Shown in pieces: positions 34,416 through 46,450 of a DNA stretch of 64,000 bases. Numbering within the stretch: the first letter of the stretch is position 1; every line of letters starts with the position of its first letter. This DNA is from Sophora flavescens (Eukaryota > Streptophyta > Magnoliopsida > Fabales > Fabaceae), in contig CM061063.1 in assembly GCA_030762895.1 (NCBI GenBank), positions 98,416,210 through 98,480,209 of the forward strand, in the 5' to 3' direction. Position numbers and translations under genes: made by a program. The notes under the pieces were generated by a model. It made no database searches and was not told the origin of the DNA. It worked only from the letters and a program-made list of their open reading frames with translations.

Positions 34416-36284
34416 AATCACCCCAAGCTTAAGATTTTGCTTGTCCTCAAGCAATCACTTAGGCCAGTCAAGATAAATAATCAAAGCGTGGATAGTGAAC
34501 TAAGAACCTGAGCAACTAATCCAAGTAACAGGCATATTCAAATAACTCCTCAAGAGACAAGCAATTTCAAGTCCAATTAGAAGCTTAGGTCCTCTAAATT
34601 CATATTCTCACTGATTCGGGCACTCTTCTTACCTCACTCAACTGTTTAAGGGTATATGAGAAGTCGCTCAATTTCCTCAAGGAAGGTACTCTTCAACAAG
34701 CTTGACTATTAACCAAATCTCTACTTTATTAATGAAAACTCATAAGAATCAAGAGGTCTTTTATTCTGGTTGTAACGAGTCCATGGGATTAATCGTTAGG
34801 TGAGGAAATCAAGAAAAGGAAATTTCAAGAAGGCTAAACAAAATATCAAACATTGCAAAGCATGACACCTTCTAAAATACCTTTTTGGGCTTTGATTCAT
34901 TTTTTCACCTTTCTTACATTTTATTTTATTTCTCACTTTCTTTTTATCATCCCCTTCTCCATTTTTTTATTTATTTTATTTTATTTATTTGGAGAAGGGG
35001 AGATTGTCAGCTCAAGAGAAATATTTTTCTATCTTTCTCATCCCACAATTTATTTTCCAAACTACCTTTTTACCCTTTCTGCAATACTTTAAAAGGTGCC
35101 ATACCAAGCATCATTCATCAAAACAATTCAAGGTACCAAGAAAAGTATTTTATTCTTTTAGGCTCAAATTTGGGCAACTAAGGGGGTAGCATTTAATCAA
35201 TCAAAGCTCAGATGACCGGAAAAATACCTAGTGCCTCAATCATTTTCAAAAATGTTTTCAAAAATTTTAAAGCTTCAAAGCGGTTTCAAGTCAAGTTCTA
35301 GAGAATACAATCCAAGAGGAATAAAACACTCTATCACAAAGAATGGGGTAGATTTAGTGAGTACCCCTTTTAGGCTCAAGATCTCACATTTAGTAGTTTA
35401 AAATCAATGATAAATACAAATCTAAGGAACCACATGCTAATTATCAACTATCAAAATATTATCTCAAGCATTTTATTTTTAGCCTTGTCACAAGAATAAA
35501 AAAAAAAGAAGGGTTAAAAAATTCACTATCTCAATTCATTTGGCACCAAGTTCTTACAATTGGATGCATAATCTAAGCAAAGGGCAATCTAATCATGTGA
35601 TCATGCAAAAACATGCCTATATGAATGCAACATGAAAAATGAAAAAATGCAAAAATACCCCTACCCCAAGCTTAAATACTTACATTGTCCCCAATGTAAA
35701 TCATCAAGTCAGAGAGAGGAGAAAAATGGAACAACTCACCGAGGTGGTAGCGGGTGCTGGCTCACATGCCTAGCCAAAGAGATGCTAGAGGATGTGTCAC
35801 GGCCGTGACCACCATCACGGCCTGGCCGTGATCAATTCTGGTCCATAGGAGCTGGCCTCTCACGGCCGTGATATTCATCACGGCTAGGCCGTGACCAATT
35901 CTGGTCCATAGGGTCCTTCTCATCACGCCCGTTATGGATATCACGGCTGGGCCGTGATCCTTTCTGACTTCTCTGGTTAGCTCATCACGGCCATGACCAT
36001 TGTCACGGCCTAGGCGTGATGATTTCTGACTTTATTTTTCCTTGGTCTTTTTGCTCTTCCTTCCTTCTTAACCTGAAAACACTTGGCAAATCTATTAATT
36101 TATGGTCTTTTTCCTCTTGATCTTCTCAAATTATTCAAGAGTTAAATTCAAAAACAAATGGAAAAGGGAAAGAACACTTGTATTGCCTCCCAAAAAGCGC
36201 TTATTTATGGTCTTAAGCTTGACCATACTTCTTTCAATCAACCGGGGTCGACTGGGCATAGAAGTGTAAGAACACTTCTCTTCC
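34416..36284 (-). other. 3' UTR of element D with repeats, hairpins, polypurine tract
   Basis: Read on the minus strand it contains a CACGGCCGTGA palindrome array (35793-36025), the TACATTG/CAATGTA hairpin with AAGCTTGGGGTAGGGG near 35655-35698, T/C-rich tracts near 34890-35080, the terminal TTGCTTG-AGGA-CAAGCAA hairpin (34437-34454) and the polypurine tract AAGCTTGGGGTGATT (34416-34430). No gene is supported. Confidence 0.8.
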
Positions 36285-37490
36285 ATGGAACTCCTTCAAA
36301 GAGCTGATTTTGCTCATAAGGCCAATTGCGCTTCCGCTTTGCCCTTTTTCACTCTGAGCTTCATGGCCTTACTCCCTCCCGGCGGAAGTTGTTTCCACAT
36401 GATGAGTAACTCCAACTTCATCACCATTTGGTGCATCATTTGTCTTGCAAAGCTTTGGAGTTGCTTCCATGTTGAGCTCTTCCTTTACCTCTGGAGACGT
36501 TATGTCGATCCTGCACACATGACTCTCAAAAGGAGGGTTGTTATATGAGTTAGTCAAATCAAAATTTACCCTACCTTCCTCTACATTCAGAGAGAGTTTG
36601 CCATTCTTTACGTCTATTATCGCTCCAGCGGTGGCCAAGAATGGCCTTCCTAAAATGATGGGGAATTTAGAATTCCCGTTCATATCCAATACCAGGAAAT
36701 CGGTAGGGATGAAAAATTTCCCTACCTTTACGGGAACATTCTCTAGTATGCCTAGAGGAGTTTTAGTTGAGCCATCCGTAAACTGTAAGGAGAATTTGAA
36801 TGGACTCAACTCCTTGGTTCCCAACCTCTCCAAGATTGTCAGCGGTATCAAGCTCGCACTAGCCCCTAAGTCACATAAGGCTTGGCCTATTTTCACTTCT
36901 CCAATTGAGCAAGCAATAGAGAAACTACCTGGATCTTTTAGTTTAGGAGGCATATTAGTTTTTATCATGACATTGCGCTCCTCAATTAAGGTCTTAGTTT
37001 CTACTTCTACTTGTTTTCTCTTGACCAAACTTTGTGGGAAAGGTATTGGGGGTTGGTAAGGTGGTGGAGGGACATACTTTGGTTCTGGCTCTTCATCTTC
37101 GCTCATGTCCTCCTCACATTCCATATCCTTTTCAGCTACCCCAAGCTTATCATCCCTCAAGTTTGTGGCATTACAATGTTCATTGGGATTAACTTCGGGT
37201 TGTCCCGGAAACGTACCCTTAGGTCTAGAATATGTGCTGGCTTGTTGGGCAATTTGAGTTTCTAACATCTTGTTATGGATTGCTAAGTTGTCTACCTTAG
37301 ACGCTAGCTCTTTTATTGCCTCGTTAACTGTCGTACCTTGTTGTCTAAACTCTTCATTTTGTTTTGTTTGATTTTCAACAAAACTTTCCAATAGAGACTC
37401 GAGTTTAGATTTCTGTACCTGAGGATACCTCGATGCGGGTTTCCTCTTACCTTGGCCTTCTTGGTACTCATGGTTCAGAGTGTTGCTGTA
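36285..37490 (-). pseudogene. Element D Gag C-terminus and protease, with shifted tail
   Basis: After the Gag linker (rich in Lys, Glu and Gln, with PPPPYQPPIPFPQ) comes an aspartic protease with CDLGASASLIPLTIL and ILGRPFLATAGAIIDV. It would cleave Gag. The tail begins KLCKTNDAPNGDEVG and hits a TAA at 36369-36371. A further frame then carries NWPYEQNQLFEGVPWKR, ending near 36285, so the basic tail of B and E is present but broken. The frame enters from the Gag part beyond element E. Confidence 0.85.
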
Positions 37491-37495
37491 GTTCC

Positions 37496-38385
37496 TGTTG
37501 ATGATTCTGGGCAAGTATACCCAGTCGTGCAAGTAATACGGTGGTGAGACCGTTTATCGTTCCCACGAGGACTGTGACAATTACTAGCACTTACCAATTC
37601 AACTACTATCTAAGCGATTCTTTGGATGGAAGGGAGCTCAATATGACATATCAAGCCCACAAAAGTAACAATAAACAGAATAAGAAAAACAAACTCTTTT
37701 TGTAATTTTCTCAAACACTTGGAAGGCAATAAAAGATGGGTTTTAAGTATGATAAAAGGTGTTGGGATTAGGTTCACTAAACTTCATTCCCATGATATAA
37801 AACAACTCACAAACAGTTTCTACTTCAATTATGACAATCAATCCACTAAATTACTCAAGCCCCGATTCCTTTGATTCCAAGAGCCTTTTAGGTTTCCAAA
37901 CTCGTAGCCTCCAAAGTCTCCCTGATTCCACTACAGAAACGCGAATTTATACCGATTCTGCTCATCTGCCAGCGTTGGGCGCCCCTGGCCTGCGCTGGGC
38001 GCCCAAAACACTGCTCTCTGTCTGATGCTCTGCCTCATGGGCGCTGGGTGCCCCATCCTAGCGCTGGGCGCCCCTTCCTGGCACTGGGCGCCCCATCACC
38101 AGCGCTGGGCGCTGGCCCATGGCTTGCAGGATCCCATCATGGCGCTGGGCGCTGGCCCATGCCCTGCAGGATGCAGTTTTCTTCTCTTTTCATGCTCAGT
38201 CTTCGTCCAAGCTCCACCAAGGCTATTCTTGAACATTTTTCCTTGAATTCCTGCAAAACAACACCAAGAAACCACTTCACCCATTCCAAGGGAAAAACTA
38301 CTAAAAACCAACTAAAGAATGCCTAATCTATATGCAAAATGCATGCAAAAGTGTACAAGAAACATGATGTAAAATCACAATATCA
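37496..38385 (-). repeat. 3' LTR of element E (890 bp)
   Basis: The minus strand runs from TGATATTGTGATTTTACATC to GAATCATCAACA. GGGCGCCC-type palindromes lie at about 37968-38165, the TATA box GGTATAAAT at 37945-37953, and the U5 hairpin CTGGG/CCCAG at 37507-37524. Relative to the B-family LTR about 420 bp of the R/U5 part is missing. Confidence 0.9.
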
Positions 38386-40012
38386 AATCACCCCAAGCTT
38401 ATTCAATTGCTTGTCCTCAAGCAATCACTAAGGCCAGAAGATCAAACTACTCAAAGCATGGATAGTGAACCAAGAACCCGAGTAAATACTAATCCAAGTA
38501 ATAGGCATTTCCAACAATTAGCAAGAGACAATCAATTCAAGTCCAATTAGAGGCTTAGGTTCCTTAGACTCATATTCTAACTGATTCGGGCACTCTTTCT
38601 TACCTTAAGATCACCCCAAGCTTGTTCATTTGCTTGGATCTCTTTTTTCCCTCACTCAAGTATTAGGGATATAAGACAATTCGCTCCATTTTCCTCAAGG
38701 AATGACATCTACCATAGGCTTGACTATCAACCAAATCTCTACTTTATTAATGAAAACAATTTAGAATCAAGAGGTCTTTTACTTGGTTGTAACGGGGCCA
38801 TGGGAATTATTGTTAGGTGGGGAAATCAAGAAAGGGACATTTCAAAAGGCTACACAAAACATTAACATTGTAAATCGTGACACCTTCTAAAATACCCTTT
38901 TTAGGTTTCGATTCACTTTTGCCACTTTTCTTTCTTTCTTTTCATTCTTTTTCTTTTTATTTCTCATTTTTCTTTTTGGTCATCCCCTTCTCTATATTTT
39001 TGTTTTCTTTTGTTTGGAGAAGGGGAGATTTTTCAACTCAAGAGAAATAATTTTCTGATTCTTTCATTCCAAACTTTTTTTTTTCAACTACCTTTTTCAC
39101 CCTTTTTGTAATACTTTAGAAGGTATCCTATCCAGCATATTCATCAAAACATTTCAAGGTACCAAGAAAAGTATTTTCTTCTGTTAGGCTCAAAATTGGG
39201 CAACTAAGGGGTAGTATTTAGTCACTCAAAGCTCAGAAGGCCAGAAAAATACCTATTGCCTCAATCATTTTCAAAAATGTTTAATTTTTTTTTTTTAAGT
39301 TTCAAAATGGTTACAAGTCAAGTTCTAGAGAAAGCAAACCAAGAGGAATAACACTCTAACACAAAGAATGGGGTAAAATTTAGTGAGTACCCCTCTGGCT
39401 CAAAATCTCACATTTTAGTGGTTCAGAAATCAATGAGAAACATAAATCTTCAGAATCCTATGCTAATTATCAACTATCACAGATTATCTCAAGCATTTTC
39501 ATTTGCAGCCTTGTCACAAGAATAAAGAAAATTGGGTTCAACAATTCACTATCTCAAATTATCTGACACTTAGTAATCACAATTGGATTGCAAAATTCAG
39601 GCAAGGGGCAATCTAATCATGTGAACATGCAAAGCTATCATGCAAAACTATATGAATGCAATATGAACAAATGCAAAAATACCCCTACCCCAAGCTTAAG
39701 AATTTACATTGTCCCCAATGTAAACAATCAAGATGGAGAGGGGAAAGAAAAATTGGAACGACTTACCGAGACGGCAGCGTTTGTTGACTTTGCTTTGTTA
39801 TCTTCTTGCTCTTCCCTCCTTCCTTCTTACCCTCCAAACACTTGGCAATTCCCAATTTATTATTTTTCCTCTTGAGCTTCTCAAATTATTCAAGAGGTTA
39901 AAAACAAAACTATTAAGAAAATGAAAACAACTAAAGAGAAGGACTAAGAAAAGTTGGGTTGCCTCCCAATAAGCGCTTCTTTAACGTCACTAGCTTGACA
40001 GGCTTCTTTCAA
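38386..40012 (-). other. 3' UTR of element E with hairpins and polypurine tract
   Basis: It has the same plan as B: a conserved GTGACGTTAAAGAAGCGC block at the coding end, the TACATTG/CAATGTA hairpin with AAGCTTGGGGTAGGGG near 39685-39725, T/C-rich tracts near 38935-39100, the terminal hairpin ATTGCTTG-AGGA-CAAGCAAT (38406-38425) and AAGCTTGGGGTGATT at 38386-38400. There are no palindrome repeats and no gene. Confidence 0.8.
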
Positions 40013-42673
40013 TTAACCGGGGTCTGCTGGGCATAGAAGTGCAAGAGCACTTTTCTTCCATGAAACTCCTTTAAAGAGCTGTTTTTGCTTATAAGGCCAA
40101 TAATTGCGCTTCCTCTTTGCCTTTTTCGTTCTAAGCCTCTTGCCCTTTTTCTTACTCCTTCCCGGCGGAGGTTCTGTTTTCACAAGATGAGCAGATCCAA
40201 CTTCATCACCAACTGATACATCATTTGTCTTACAGAGCTTCAGAGTTGCTTTCATGTTGAGCTTTTCCTTCTTCTCAGGAGTAGAGGGGTGGTGTTGATG
40301 TGCAATGACTTCTTTAGCTACTGTATCCACATTGTCCATGCGGAAACAATCCTCTTCATCACTCGGGCGATGTATAGCTTCAAACACATTGAAAGTGACT
40401 TCTTCGTCTTGCACTCTGAATCGCAGCTGGCCTTTTTGTACATATATCAAAGCACGACCAGTTGCTAGAAAAGGTCTCCCCAGTATGAGCGGAACTTCTG
40501 CATCCTCCTCCATGTCTAAAATCACAAAGTCCGCTGGGAAGATAAACTTATCCACCTTAACCAGAACATCTTCCAGAATACCATAAGGATGCTTGATTGA
40601 TCTATCAGCTAGTTGCAATGCCATCCTTGTTGGTTTCACCTCTCCTCCTCCAAGCTTGTTCAAAATTGAAAGCGGCATCAAATTGATACTCGCTCCCAAG
40701 TCACATAAGGCATTCCTGATAGCAACACTCCCAATAGTGCAAGGGATTGTAAAACTACCAGGGTCTTTCAGCTTCGGAGGTAGCTTCCTTTGAAGTATTG
40801 CACTGCACTCTTCAGTTAAGGCAACAGTCTCGCCTTCATTAAACTTTCTTTTCTTTGTGAGCAGTTCCTTCATGAATTTTGCATAATTGGGCATCTGCTC
40901 TAGTGCTTCAGCAAAGGGTATGTTAATCTATAGCCTTTTAAAAATGTCAAGGAACTTGGCAAACTGTTCTTCCTTCTCTTTTTTCTTGCTCAAGTGAGGA
41001 TATGGCAACTTCACATAATAGGGGATCACTTGAGGCTTGTCTCCATCTTTTAAAATTTGACTTTTAGTCCTCCTCAGAATTGAATTTTCATCCACTAGCT
41101 TCTCCCTCTTGTCTTTTTCATATTCTTTTTCCTCTTCCTCAACTACAACCTCCTTGCCTTCTTCCTCTTTTTGCTCAGCACTCACTTCTGTTTTTTCATC
41201 AACTCTCTGATTCTTTACCAAAGGCTCACCGCCCACATTCTCAAGACTTTTACCACTCCTCAAAACAATAGCATTGCAATGCTCCTTAGGATTAGTTTGA
41301 GTGTTACCTGAAAAACTGCTGCTAGATTGCTCCGCTAGGTGCTTTGCAATTTGTCCAACTTGAATCTCCAAGTTTTTTATAGAGGCATCGGTGTTTTTCT
41401 GGTTCGACATGGTCAATTGCATGAACTGATTGAGAGTGTTCTCCAAGTTAGAAATCCGGTCTTGAGGTGGTGGTGTGGGTTGAGGCTTGCTTGTTTGCCC
41501 GGCATCTTGCTTCCAACCAAAATTTGGTTGATTCCTCCACCCCTGATTGTAATTGTTAGGGAATTGGTTGTTGCCTGGCCGCCCATAGTTCCCCATATAA
41601 TTGGCTTCCTCATGGGAACTAGGTGGCACCTCACATCTTCCATTCTCATGATCACCTCCACAAAAATCACATCTCATTACCTGTTGTGGTGGCATGGTCG
41701 TCCCTTGAACAGTTTGGAGTTGTTGTGGGAGTTGAGCTAGTTGCTTAGTAAGAGACTCCAGTTGTTGTGTCATGAGCTTGTTCTGAGCCAACAATGCAGT
41801 TTGTGAATCTAACTCCAACACTCCCCTTCTTGATGTGGAACCCCGATCATGATGCATCAAATAATCATTAGAGGCCATAGCCTCTATCAAAGTCAGGGCT
41901 TCCTCAGCTGTCTTCGTGTTCATGGATCCTCCAGCTGAGGCATCCAACATATACCTGGTTGACGGCCTCAGTCCATTGCATAATGTTTGCATCCGAGTAA
42001 GATCATCAAACCCATGATTTGGGCATCTTTGGAGTAAACCTTTGAACCTGTCCCATGTGTTATGAAGGGTCTCACCTTGTTGTTGGGCAAAGCTTATAAT
42101 ATCACCCCTTGTCTTCACAAATCTTGAGGTGGGGAAGAATCTTGCCAGAAATTTTGCTTCTAAGTCCTCCCATGTAGTGAAGCTCCCCCTTGGTTGTGAT
42201 TGGAGCCAAGACTTGGCTCTATCTCTTAGAGAAAAAGGGAACAACCTCAGGCAAATAGCATCATCAGAAGCACCATTTATCTTCACTGTATCGCACAACT
42301 CTAGGAAATTGGACACATGACTGTTAGGATCTTCCTTCTCCAACCTGACAAACTGATTCTGTGAAACCATATTGATGAGAGTTGGCTTGATTTCAAAATT
42401 GTTGCAGTTCACTGGAGGCCTCACTATGCTAGTGACATGCCGGTTGACACTTGTATTGGCATAATCACCAAGTGTCCTCCGTGGTGGTGGAGCGTCTTCA
42501 CCATTGCCTGCCATCCTGAGTTCTTCTTGATAAACTTGAGAGATGGAAGTCTCTTGTTCTTCGCCTTGTTGTTCTAACAAATTCTGCTGTCTTGCTTGCC
42601 TCCTATTCTTCCTAGCTGTTCTTTCAATTTCTGGATCGTATAGGAGTTGGTCAGCTGGAATAGTACCTCGCAT
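40013..42673 (-). pseudogene. Gag-protease with basic tail, element E (886 codons, one stop)
   Basis: This is the best preserved member. The start MRGTIPADQ at 42673 is followed by Gag with LRDRAKSWLQSQPRGS, knuckle CDFCGGDHENGRC, a linker rich in Glu and Lys, protease CDLGASINLMPLSIL and LILGRPFLATG, and the basic tail with KKGKRLRTKKAKRKR and WPYKQKQLFKGVSWKK. A single TAG at 40928-40930 (CAG in B) interrupts it. The length of 2661 nt equals B1 and B2. The absence of any frameshift over nearly 900 codons suggests fairly recent function or relaxed decay over a short time. Confidence 0.93.
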
Positions 42674-42860
42674 ACACAAACAGTCTAGCAAACAAGGGTG
42701 TTAGCAGTAAAGGTTAGCACACAACAGCAAACACACCAGAAAAATGACAGCAAAAACAAAACAGAAAAAAAATGACAGCAAACAGTTTATAACAAAAATT
42801 TTTATTTTTATTTTTGCTTAAATTAGTAACCGAAATAGATATGCTAATATTGAGACGCAT

Positions 42861-42878
42861 TCCCTGGCAACGGGGCCA
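42861..42878 (-). other. Primer binding site of element E
   Basis: The minus strand reads TGGCCCCGTTGCCAGGGA, two mismatches from the B-type tRNA-Asp site, 6 nt from the LTR. Confidence 0.85.
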
Positions 42879-42884
42879 AAAACT

Positions 42885-43774
42885 TGTTGACGATTCTGGG
42901 CAAGTATACCCAGTCGTGCAAGTAATACGGTGGTGACACCGTTTATCGTTCCCACGAGGACTGTGACAAGTACTAGCACGTACCAATTCAACTACTATCT
43001 AAGCGATTCTTTGGATGGAAGGGAGCTCAATATGACATATCAAGCCCACAAAATTAACAATAAACAGAATAAGAAAAACAAACTCTTTTTGTAATTTTCT
43101 CAAACACTTGGAAGGCAATAAAAGATGGTTTTTAAGTATGATAAAAGGTGTTGGGATTAGGTTCACTAATCTTCATTCCCATGATATAAAACAACTCACA
43201 AACAGTTTCTACTTCAATTATGACAATCAATCCACTAAATTACTCAAGCCCCGATTCCTCTGATTCCAAGAGCCTTTTAGGTTTCCAAACTCGTAGCCTC
43301 CAAAGTCTCCCTGATTCCACTGCAGAAACGCGAATTTATTCTGATTCTGCTCGTCTGCCAGCGCTGGGCGCCCCTGGCCTGCGCTGGGCGCCCAAAACAC
43401 TACTCGCTGTCTGATGCTCTGCCTCATGGGCGCTGGGCGCCCCATCCTAGTGCTGGGCGCCCCTTCCTGGCACTGAGCGCCCCATCACCAGCGCTGGGCG
43501 CTGGCCCATGGCCTGTAAGATCCCATCCTGGCGCTGGGAGCTGGCCCATGCCCTGCAGGATGCAGTTTTCTTCTCTTTTCATGCTCAGTCTTCGTCCAAG
43601 CTCCACCAAGGCTATTCTTGAACATTTTTCCTTGACTTCCTGCAAAACAACACCAAGAAACCACTTCACCCGTTCCAAGGGAAAAACTACTAAAAACCAA
43701 CTAAAGAATGCCTAATCTATATGCAAAATGCATGCAAAAGTGTACAAGAAACATGATGTAAAATCACAATATCA
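42885..43774 (-). repeat. 5' LTR of element E (890 bp)
   Basis: It pairs with 37496-38385. The GGGCGCCC array lies at about 43357-43560. The TATA position reads AGAATAAAT (43334-43342) where the 3' LTR has GGTATAAAT, so the promoter box of the 5' LTR is damaged. The U5 hairpin is intact at 42896-42913. Confidence 0.9.
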
Positions 43775-44770
43775 AATCCCGTAGGAGAGGTAGGGGCTGT
43801 TCTTCCTTCCTTGATTGTAAGCATTTGGAGGAGCATAATTTGGCAACTTCGGGTTCGTGTCATAGAAGTTGTGACAAGAGTTCACTTGTTCCCCCGAAGA
43901 GTCGGATCCATGAGCAATACCATGTGGGCACTCCATTATGTCATGTCCCTGCATTCCATAAATCTCACAAACAATGTTAGTATCACCTATTGAACTCACG
44001 TTAGCCCTTTCGAGCTGATCAAAACGTTTATTCAGTGAGTCAATTTTAGACATTATAAGATCAGTGCTATTCATTTCAAACTTACACCCCAAAATCTTTT
44101 ACGGGTTATTACCTCTTTCTGAACCCCATTGGTGGTAGTTGGTGGCCACGTTTTCAATGATGTTGAATGCCTCAGTCAGAGGCTTATTCATAAAGGCTCC
44201 ACCAGCTGCGGAATCGAGTGACACCTTCGAAGAGTAGTCCAATCCGTTGTAGAAGGTATGCAGTAGCAACCACCTCTCGAGTCCATGATGCGGGCAGGAC
44301 TCCAGCAATCCCTTGTTGCGATCCCAAGCTTCGGACAAGCTCTCTACGTCCTTTTGGAAGAAGCCGGTGATATGGGTTCATAGGTAGGCCGTCTTGGATG
44401 GAGGGAAGAATTTCTCCAAGAATGCCTGCTCCAATTGGTCCCAAGTCGACAATGTGTTTGCGGGAAATTTCTCCAGCCAAGCTTTTGCCTTTCCAGAAAG
44501 AGAGGAGGGGAACAACCTCAAACGAATAGCATCAACCGGGACGCCTTGAATTCTAACTGCATCGGTGAACTCCAAGAATGTCTCTATGTGGTCAGTCGGG
44601 TCCTCCGAGGGCAATCCTCCGAATTGATGTTGCCTAATCATGTTAATTATCATAGGCGGTATAGTGTAGTTCTCCGCCTCAATCTCTGGCCTAGCAATCC
44701 CAGTTCGCAAACCCCTCGCATTCGGGGCTGCGTAGTCCTTCAGTGGTCTCGTATCCGGTAGATTAGCCAT
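43775..44770 (-). pseudogene. Element D Gag N-terminal part, broken
   Basis: The start MANLPDTRPLKDYAAP lies at 44770. The Gag domain has LRLFPSSLSGKAKAWLEKFP and LEKFFPPSKTA. In-frame stops lie at 44378-44380 (TGA) and 44099-44101 (TAA). The zinc knuckle reads CEIYGMQGHDIMEC, with tyrosine where a second cysteine is expected (TGT to TAT), so zinc binding is probably lost. Gag ends abruptly at the E insertion and resumes at 37490. Confidence 0.85.
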
Positions 44771-45018
44771 TATTGGAATGGGAATCAACCTCTCTCTCTC
44801 TCTTTTGTAGTCTCCTACATCTATGAAAGGTCCTCTCGACTTCGGGGTCGACCTCACTAAGGTTTCCAAGACTTATCGGTCTTTGCATAAAAAACACAGA
44901 GAGATAGATACTAAAGAAGGGAAAGAGTTTGATGATTTTTTTTTATAAAAATTAAATAAAAATAAAAAGTCTAGATAAAATCAATTCAAAATTTAAATTG
45001 AGATTCAAGAAAACACAG

Positions 45019-45036
45019 TCCCCGACAACGGCGCCA
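45019..45036 (-). other. Primer binding site of element D
   Basis: The minus strand reads TGGCGCCGTTGTCGGGGA, one mismatch from the tRNA-Asp site used by B. It lies 6 nt from the LTR end at 45043. Confidence 0.88.
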
Positions 45037-45042
45037 AAAACT

Positions 45043-46450
45043 TGATGTGGTAGATTCCGGCAAGTGTACCGGATTCGTTGACAAGTAATAAAAAGATATC
45101 GATCCCATAGAGACCGTGATCTCAAATCGCAACTAATTATCAAATCGATTAAACTGGACTATGAAAAGGATTTTGAAAAGGTTTTTGATATTGGAAATAA
45201 GAGATAACTCAAAATCAAAATCAAGTAAACAGAAAGTAAATCAATTTATGGTTTTTCAGATCTAAGGTGATTCCTAGGAATTGGGTTACCAACAAGATTG
45301 TTTATGTTACTAAACTGACTAACCCTTGTTAATTATCGAAATTGCCTTGAAGGCAAATTTATCCTCAAATAGTTAATGCTCCCTCTCGGGTTACAAAAAT
45401 CGTGCCCAATTAAACCAACCCCTACTCTCGTGGTAGTCGAATCTAGATTGGACCCTTTGCGTTTCGTGACAATTCATTAATCCTCGAAGGACAGCTTCTA
45501 ACTCTCGTGATTTCAGTCCTAAGTCTGATTCTATAGATCCGATACCTAAGTTCACCGCTAGGTTCCTCCTTAAAATATCTACGTCACGCAAATAAGTGGC
45601 CACCGAATTTACGAGTAATTAAAATACTAGAAATCAGATCTAAAGCAAACTTGAAATTAACAAAGATAAAACATCAATTCATTACCATAAAAAAAACCTT
45701 GGGCATAGCCCCAATCCCTAGAAATTAAACTACTACTCAACCCTTGTCATGGTGATGACAAGCTTGGTCAACAACAACATGAAAATAAAAATAATAGAAG
45801 AAAGGAGGAAGAAGAAGAGAGATCCTAAATTATAGCCTAAGAGTAGCAGCCCAAAGTTCTCTTCATCTCTGCCCAGATGCCTTATTTATAGATTAGGGAA
45901 GTTAGAATCCCAATCTAATTCAAATTCATATCCAAATTGGTTGCTTCAGATCCAAGTAATACGCGTCACGGCCGTGATGGCCATCACGGCCAGACCGTGA
46001 CGGATTCTCCCTTGGGCGTTTCTTCAATTTTTGGATTGTCAAGGCCGTGTTGTTCATCACGGTTAGGCCGTGATCAGTTCTGCCTGTTGAGGGTCTGGTT
46101 CAGCTGACATATCACGACCATGATGGGCATCACGGCTAGGCCGTGACCAGTTCTGACTTTTCCCTTCTTTCTTTTCAGTTATTGCTCGATCATGGCCGTG
46201 ATGGTCATCACGGCTAGGCTGTGATGGGCTTTGTTTGGTTCATTTTCTTCACTTCTCAAGCTCTATCTTCATCCAAGCTCCATAATGGCTAATCCTGAGC
46301 ATTTAATCCTTAATTCCTGCAAAACAGCACCACAAAACCACCTTACCCGTTCCAAGGTAAAAACTAAGAAAAATCAAATTAAATATGCCTAAACTATATG
46401 AAAATGCTTGTAAAATGATTAACAAATATGAGGTGAATTCACACTCATCA
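45043..46450 (-). repeat. 5' LTR of element D (1408 bp)
   Basis: The minus strand begins TGATGAGTGTGAATTCACC and ends CACATCA. The palindrome array lies at about 45962-46225, the TATA box TATAAATA at 45883-45890, and the U5 hairpin TCCGG/CCGGA at 45056-45073. It is 21 bp longer than its partner because of one extra palindrome half-unit near 46200. Confidence 0.88.

Larger units (their letters stand above)
37496..43774 (-). mobile_element. Athila gag-protease element E, complete, nested in D
   Basis: Both LTRs are 890 bp (42885-43774 and 37496-38385), with a primer site, one long gag-protease-tail ORF, a UTR and a polypurine tract. Flanks are GTTCC on the left and AATCC on the right, only 3 of 5 matching. 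The host frame of D gag is interrupted at this spot. The LTRs differ at roughly 25-30 positions by eye, about 97% identity. RT and integrase are absent. Confidence 0.92.
33029..46450 (-). mobile_element. Athila gag-protease element D, interrupted by element E
   Basis: This is a minus-strand element with LTRs at 45043-46450 and 33029-34415, a tRNA-Asp-type primer site and gag-protease only. Flanks are GTAAG (33024-33028) and GTATG (46451-46455), a target duplication with one mismatch. Element E (37496-43774) sits in its gag. Removing E leaves about 7.1 kb. Its Gag and protease are clearly diverged from those of A, B and E, but the C-terminal tail motifs are shared. Confidence 0.88.
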
